From NCBI RefSeq assembly GCF_018260405.1, contig NZ_JAGLBG010000005.1, positions 1-63,555 on the forward strand: a stretch of 63,555 nucleotides of DNA, read 5' to 3'. The notes under the pieces are model-generated. The model saw only the letters and a program-made list of their open reading frames with translations, was not told where the DNA came from and ran no database searches. The DNA comes from Deinococcus sp. (lineage in GTDB: Bacteria > Deinococcota > Deinococci > Deinococcales > Deinococcaceae). The translations under genes and the position numbers were made by a program. Positions 58,461 through 63,555 of the stretch are shown piece after piece. Within the stretch, counting starts at the first letter, position 1, and the number at the start of each line of letters is the position of its first letter.

Positions 58461-59156
58461 TTACTTTTTGCAGTCGATGTAGCTCTGGAGCGCGTCCATT
58501 CGTACGATGATCGGCGCTCTGGCGCGGACAATAACCCCGTCGTGCTTGAGCTTGTTCAGGCTGTGGCTCACCGTTTCGCGGGTAGCTCCGACCATGCGGG
58601 CAATGTCTTCCTGATTCAGTTTCAGGTTCAGCTCGGTGCCCTGGCTGTGGGGCCGTCCGAATTCGCGGGCCAGGCGGTACAGCAGGCTGGCGACGCGCTC
58701 GGAGGCGCTGTAGGCGCTGACAGTGGCGGTCCAGGCCTGGGCCTCGAACAGCCGGGTTGCCATCAGCCGGATCAGTTTCATCGCCAGGTCGGGTTTGGTT
58801 TCCAGCAGTTTTTGCAGTTCCTGGCGCGGCAAAACAATCAGCATGGTGCGTTCAAGCGCCTCGGCCTGAGTCGGGCGGCGTTCCTCGGGCTGAAGCAGCA
58901 GCTCGCCAAAAGTATCGTGCTGGCCCACCACGCCTAAAATAGCCTCTTTGCCGTTAGGAAAGAGCTTGCTGATTTTGACCAGACCGCTACGCACGAAATA
59001 CAGCGCGTCGGCGGGGTCGTCCATGCGGTAGATCACTTCCCCAGACTGATAAGAGCGGTAAGGAGTGGTTGCCGCGACACGTTCCAGTTCGGCAAGCTCC
59101 AGGTCGGCGAACAATTCTGTCCTTTTGAGGTGCCAGACCAGGCTTGGGTAATTCAT
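58461..59156 (-). CDS. Crp/Fnr family transcriptional regulator
   Basis: 231 residues: a cyclic-nucleotide-binding-like domain (YQSGEVIYRMDDPADALYFV, GQHDTFGELLL) and a helix-turn-helix (LNQEDIARMVGATRETVSHS, about 175-195). The cAMP-binding FGExxL-R-A core reads FGELLLQPEERRPTQAEALE, so ligand binding is possible but altered. ATG 59171 is an alternative start. Confidence 0.9.
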   Translation of the reverse strand: MNYPSLVWHLKRTELFADLELAELERVAATTPYRSYQSGEVIYRMDDPADALYFVRSGLVKISKLFPNGKEAILGVVGQHDTFGELLLQPEERRPTQAEALERTMLIVLPRQELQKLLETKPDLAMKLIRLMATRLFEAQAWTATVSAYSASERVASLLYRLAREFGRPHSQGTELNLKLNQEDIARMVGATRETVSHSLNKLKHDGVIVRARAPIIVRMDALQSYIDCKK

Positions 59157-59558
59157 ACGCCCAGGAAGCATACCTGATTACGTGTCAGCACTTCGCAGAT
59201 GCAAACCTTTGCTCAAAAGTCCTAGCTTTATCTCGTCGGGAACCTTCTGGATTTCGGCCAAGACAGTGCCCATAAGCACGGGGTCTCAGCCCCTTTACTC
59301 CTGCGGGGGCTTGCTGCTCGCACCGCGAGAGGTTAGGCCTCGCAGAGCGCAAAGCGAGGGCGACAGTACAGCGAATGGCGTCCCAGACGAGTCAATTTAG
59401 CTTCACGTTTCTGTGGCGGTGAAAAGGCTCCGGGCCCACTACCGAGAAAGGCATAGTGTGCGGAATACGGGTGACAAACACCCTAAAAAGTTTTATACTC
59501 AGTCCAATTTAGAATTAGAAGACACTCCCTCAGGGGGCTGTCTATGGAGGACATACTC
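59157..59558. other. Divergent intergenic region, Crp and acyl-CoA dehydrogenase
   Basis: About 400 bp. The right part holds a promoter for the acyl-CoA dehydrogenase gene (described separately). I found no supported gene in the rest; a 72-codon frame at 59182-59400 has no ribosome site and an atypical composition. Confidence 0.4.
59469..59499 (+). promoter_or_regulatory. Acyl-CoA dehydrogenase promoter with an overlapping inverted repeat
   Basis: GTGACA (59471-59476), a 17-nt spacer and TATACT (59494-59499). The -35 lies inside the inverted repeat GGGTG-ACAAA-CACCC (59469-59483), a plausible repressor site. Confidence 0.6.
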
Positions 59559-61397
<1,839 letters not shown>

Positions 61398-61425
61398 GCA
61401 CTAGCTTGGCCACCATTAGTCTGAG

Positions 61426-61472
61426 GCGCTCTGCTCGTGATAGGCAGAGCGCTTCTGGGCTATTTGTTTTAG
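61426..61472 (+). terminator. Terminator-like hairpin after the acyl-CoA dehydrogenase gene
   Basis: GCGCTCTGC and GCAGAGCGC (9-bp perfect stem, 9-nt loop). The T-run is delayed (TTCTGGGCTATTTGTTTT), so termination may be partial. Confidence 0.6.
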
Positions 61473-61514
61473 GATACTTGTAGTTTCCCTGACAAATTTC
61501 CGCTATAAAGAGGC

Positions 61515-62258
61515 ATGAGTAAGCCTGTTCGTCAGGACACAGTGATTGATCTTCAACCTTCTGGCCAGGGTTCAGCCGCCATCACTCCGGCCAAGATCGC
61601 CCTGATCGCGGGTGGGGGGGCACTTGGCCTGGTAGCACTGACGGCGGCTGCTATTGCCCTGTTCAACGTCGTTCTGACCACAGTGACTATGGTGGCGTTG
61701 CTGGTGGCTCTGCTGGCAGTGGTCATCCTACTGCCCGCGCTGGTTATGGCCCTTCAGGCGGGCCGTGTGCGGGCCAAGGAAGCGGTGGCGCGGGCTATGC
61801 CCCTGGAGACCCTTATTCTCCAGCGCAAACAGTTCGAGAACCTTATTACGTCCAAAAGCCAGCAACTTGCGCAGGCCAACGGTCATCTCGAAGATTTTCG
61901 CCGCCTGATCGACACCAACCGTAAGGAAATGGACCCCGGCGATACCGAGCGCTGGGAGCATGATTTGCAAGTCAGCCGTGAGGCGTTTGCCCGCGCTCAG
62001 ACGCACTTGGCTGATCTCAGAACCGATCTGGGAGAATTTGACCGCCAGATTAAAAAAGCCCGTATAGACACCCAGCTCGCCCAGGCCAAAGGGAACGTTG
62101 CATCGGCGCTGCAACAGGCTAATCTGAGTGCCGAGGACCAACACGTGACTGAAAGTGCTCTGAGTGAAATCGCCAGACGGGCCGGGCGGAATGCTGCCCT
62201 GCTTGACGAAGCCCTAGCCGCCGGAGAGCAAAACCGTACGGCGCGGAGCCAGCCATGA
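61515..62258 (+). CDS. Membrane protein with long coiled coil (PspA-like)
   Basis: 247 residues. Two membrane segments (IALIAGGGALGLVALTAAAI, ALLVALLAVVILLPALVMAL; residues about 27-85) followed by a long helical region with heptads (QLAQANGHLEDFRRLIDTNR, AFARAQTHLADLRTDLGEFD). It recalls PspA/IM30-type helices but is membrane-anchored, so I do not name it PspA. AAGAGG precedes the ATG. Its stop overlaps the next start (ATGA). Confidence 0.7.
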   Translation: MSKPVRQDTVIDLQPSGQGSAAITPAKIALIAGGGALGLVALTAAAIALFNVVLTTVTMVALLVALLAVVILLPALVMALQAGRVRAKEAVARAMPLETLILQRKQFENLITSKSQQLAQANGHLEDFRRLIDTNRKEMDPGDTERWEHDLQVSREAFARAQTHLADLRTDLGEFDRQIKKARIDTQLAQAKGNVASALQQANLSAEDQHVTESALSEIARRAGRNAALLDEALAAGEQNRTARSQP

Positions 62259-62461
62259 GCCGTGCCCGCCTGATTGGTACGGTGCTAGGGCTGATCTTGC
62301 TGGTCTGTGCCGGTGTCATTTACGCTGACCAGCAGGGAATGTTCGGCGGTCAGTCCACGGCCACTTCCCCGGTTCCGGCGACTGGTACACCCGCCGCAAC
62401 GTCAGGTACGGCGCCTGTTCCTCAACCGGCCAACAGTTCTGGGTATGGCGACGTAAAATAG
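62255..62461 (+). CDS. Small single-span protein coupled to the coiled-coil gene
   Basis: 68 residues. One N-terminal membrane segment (LIGTVLGLILLVCAGVIYA), then an extracytoplasmic tail rich in Thr, Pro, Ala, Ser and Gly (TSPVPATGTPAATSGTAPVP). Probably a partner of the coiled-coil membrane protein. Unknown family. Confidence 0.65.
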   Translation: MSRARLIGTVLGLILLVCAGVIYADQQGMFGGQSTATSPVPATGTPAATSGTAPVPQPANSSGYGDVK

Positions 62462-62479
62462 TAAACCAAACGGCCTGGA

Positions 62480-62670
62480 CTTATTGAGGACGAGCTAAGT
62501 CGGTGTCGGTTGGAATCTGAATCATGAGAGAGGGAGTGTCGTCGGCAACAGCTTGAATTCAGTCCTCCCGGCTCTCCATTGACCCACCATTGGCCCAAAA
62601 GGTGACATCCACTAGCCGCGTTATCCATAGTATCCAGCTCTCTGTTACGGAGAGCTTTTTTTGGTGACCT
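62480..62670 (+). ncRNA. Structured leader with terminator in front of luxS
   Basis: GAGGAC near 62485 can pair with GTCCTC near 62564, and CTGAAT with ATTCAG inside it, giving a multi-stem fold. A strong terminator follows (AGCTCTC, 7-nt loop, GAGAGCT, TTTTTTT, about 62637-62664), 50 nt before luxS. It could be an attenuator or riboswitch, or simply end the upstream transcript. I could not match it to a known riboswitch. Confidence 0.4.
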
Positions 62671-62712
62671 CCGCACTACGCCCGGCGAGTCTCAGGGTCC
62701 AAAATAGGGGCT

Positions 62713-63180
62713 ATGGCAAATGTCGAATCGTTCGATCTGGACCACACCAAGGTCAAAGCCCCTTACATACGTCTTGCTGGCGTCAAAAAGACTCCTAGGG
62801 GCGACAGCATCAGCAAGTATGACCTGCGGCTCCTCCAGCCCAATTCGGGCGCCATCGAACCGGCGGCCATTCATACGCTGGAGCATCTGCTGGCGGGGTA
62901 CCTGCGTGACCACCTGAAGGATGTGATCGATGTTTCACCGATGGGCTGCCGTACCGGGATGTACATGGCAGTTAGCGGCGAACCTGATGAAAAGGGCGTG
63001 CTCAAAGCGTTTGAAGCCGCCCTCAAGGACACGGCTGGGCACGATAGACCTATTCCTGGCGTCAGTGAACTGGAATGTGGCAACTACCGCGACCATGACC
63101 TGGCGCAGGCACGCAAATATGCTCAGGCGGCCCTGGACGGCGGTCTCAAGGTGCAAGAAACCATTTTGCTTAAAAGATGA
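62713..63180 (+). CDS. luxS: S-ribosylhomocysteine lyase LuxS
   Basis: Cleaves S-ribosylhomocysteine to homocysteine and the AI-2 precursor. The 155-residue protein has the metal motif HTLEHLLAGYLRD (His54, Glu57, His58), catalytic Cys79 in SPMGCRTGMY and the third metal ligand Cys122 in LECGNYRDHD. All catalytic residues are present. Monocistronic, between two terminators. Confidence 0.95.
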   Translation: MANVESFDLDHTKVKAPYIRLAGVKKTPRGDSISKYDLRLLQPNSGAIEPAAIHTLEHLLAGYLRDHLKDVIDVSPMGCRTGMYMAVSGEPDEKGVLKAFEAALKDTAGHDRPIPGVSELECGNYRDHDLAQARKYAQAALDGGLKVQETILLKR

Positions 63181-63201
63181 AGATTGGTTAAATCAACTGC
63201 C

Positions 63202-63234
63202 CCCGTCCTGTTATGTGTGCAGGACGGGTTTTTT
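63202..63234 (+). terminator. Terminator after luxS
   Basis: CCCGTCCTG, a 9-nt loop, CAGGACGGG and TTTTTT. Confidence 0.9.
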
Positions 63235-63276
63235 GCGCTCTGGCTCCTGCGGGTGGCCGGTCTTGTCGATAGGGGG

Positions 63277-63305
63277 TTGACAGAAAAAGCTGAGGCCTGT
63301 ATTGT
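63277..63305 (+). promoter_or_regulatory. rRNA operon promoter
   Basis: TTGACA (63277-63282), a 17-nt spacer and TATTGT (63300-63305), a near-consensus sigma-70-type promoter about 230 nt before the 16S gene. Confidence 0.8.
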
Positions 63306-63539
63306 TTCTGAGCCTCAAGCGAGGCGGGAAGCATGACAGAAGAAGAGAAGTAGTGAGAGCAGGCCCATTCGACAGAGTGGTGTGAGCGGCAGACCCTCCC
63401 GGTTTGCTCCAGATTCACGAACCGATAACGCAGTTTAGGCTGCGAAATCACATAAAGACATCCCACCGGGATGTCGGCCAAGCACTTGATGTTTGGATCA
63501 ACACTTATCAATCACGGTCGTTTGACTGTATTGAACCAT
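63306..63539 (+). other. rRNA leader
   Basis: About 235 bp between the promoter and the mature 16S start. It contains an 8-bp hairpin GACATCCC-ACC-GGGATGTC (63457-63475) that may act in antitermination or in RNase III processing. No gene is expected here. Confidence 0.55.
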
Positions 63540-63555
63540 TTTTTGGAGAGTTTGA
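63540..63555 (+). rRNA. rrs: 16S ribosomal RNA, 5' end (partial)
   Basis: The last bases, TTTTGGAGAGTTTGA, are the 5' end of a bacterial 16S rRNA gene (universal GAGTTTGA at 63548-63555). The gene continues past the window. The exact mature 5' end is estimated. Confidence 0.85.

Noticed and set aside
59182..59400. A 72-codon frame upstream of the acyl-CoA dehydrogenase
   Set aside because: No ribosome site and atypical composition for this genome.
62480..62670. The luxS leader as a SAM-I (S-box) riboswitch
   Set aside because: CTTATTGAGGA and CGGCAAC recall parts of the S-box, but the order and spacing of the core motifs do not fit.
63188..63511. A 107-codon minus-strand frame after luxS
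   Set aside because: It covers the luxS terminator, the rRNA promoter and the rRNA leader, which explain the sequence better.

Overview
The window is a GC-rich, densely packed bacterial chromosome segment that I assign to the genus Deinococcus. The assignment is an inference. It rests on purA, msrPQ, a YpdA-type bacillithiol disulfide reductase, an RNase II-like protein resembling the D. radiodurans enzyme, a csaB-type pyruvyl transferase of the kind used for S-layer attachment, a complete paa locus with a Thermus-type PaaR operator, many genes with a -10 box 5-8 nt before the start codon, and abundant short non-coding repeats. The mnmG-rsmG-parA-parB block with parS-like sites suggests proximity to the replication origin. 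The last bases are the start of a 16S rRNA gene.

Layout. 1-6.3 kb: folE, the msrPQ methionine sulfoxide repair pair, a DinB-fold protein, a tRNA-dihydrouridine synthase, a GNAT acetyltransferase, argB and a HAD phosphatase. 6.3-11.1 kb: a sirtuin gene broken by an in-frame stop, purA, and an E2-like protein that keeps the E3-binding domain but has no lipoyl domain and no catalytic histidine. 11.1-17.7 kb: udk with a possible leader ORF, a DUF5693 membrane protein coupled to csaB, a TetR regulator, a lipoprotein and an SRPBCC protein. 17.7-24.1 kb: the phenylacetate genes paaA, paaB, paaC, paaD and paaZ on the minus strand, with a PaaR-type operator in front of paaA and two lower-GC small genes between paaD and paaZ.

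24.2-31.1 kb: an acyltransferase, nrdR, a degenerate SDR, a NUDIX protein coupled to dnaB, then two near-duplicate minimal type IV pilins followed by a Wzy/PglL-type ligase. 31.3-41 kb: a TRIC/UPF0126 channel, a four-gene operon of unknown function (small membrane protein, multi-span protein, two uncharacterised proteins), a DMT transporter, a PDZ-radical SAM-DUF512 protein, an HsdR_N/DUF4357 gene with an internal stop, ypdA and a VanW protein. 41.2-47.5 kb: parB, parA, rsmG, a small LAGLIDADG-like protein, parS-like repeats, mnmG and a class V aminotransferase. 47.7-58.2 kb: a functional-looking 2-oxoacid dehydrogenase E2, corA, crcB, xseA, rpmB, marC, an HNH endonuclease, a thiolase and an RNB ribonuclease. 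58.4-63.5 kb: a Crp/Fnr regulator, an acyl-CoA dehydrogenase, a coiled-coil membrane protein pair, luxS behind a structured leader, and the rrn promoter and leader.

The most striking non-coding signal is a family of about 135-152 bp elements with TAGAGCA ends and an apparent TA target. There are five full copies, one rearranged copy and one 24-bp remnant. One copy has landed inside a second repeat family and so shows its own boundaries; another supplies the stop codon of the neighbouring radical SAM gene. A third, unrelated 101-bp element with perfect 18-bp inverted ends lies upstream of rpmB. I see no transposase gene in the window, so all three families would have to be mobilised in trans.
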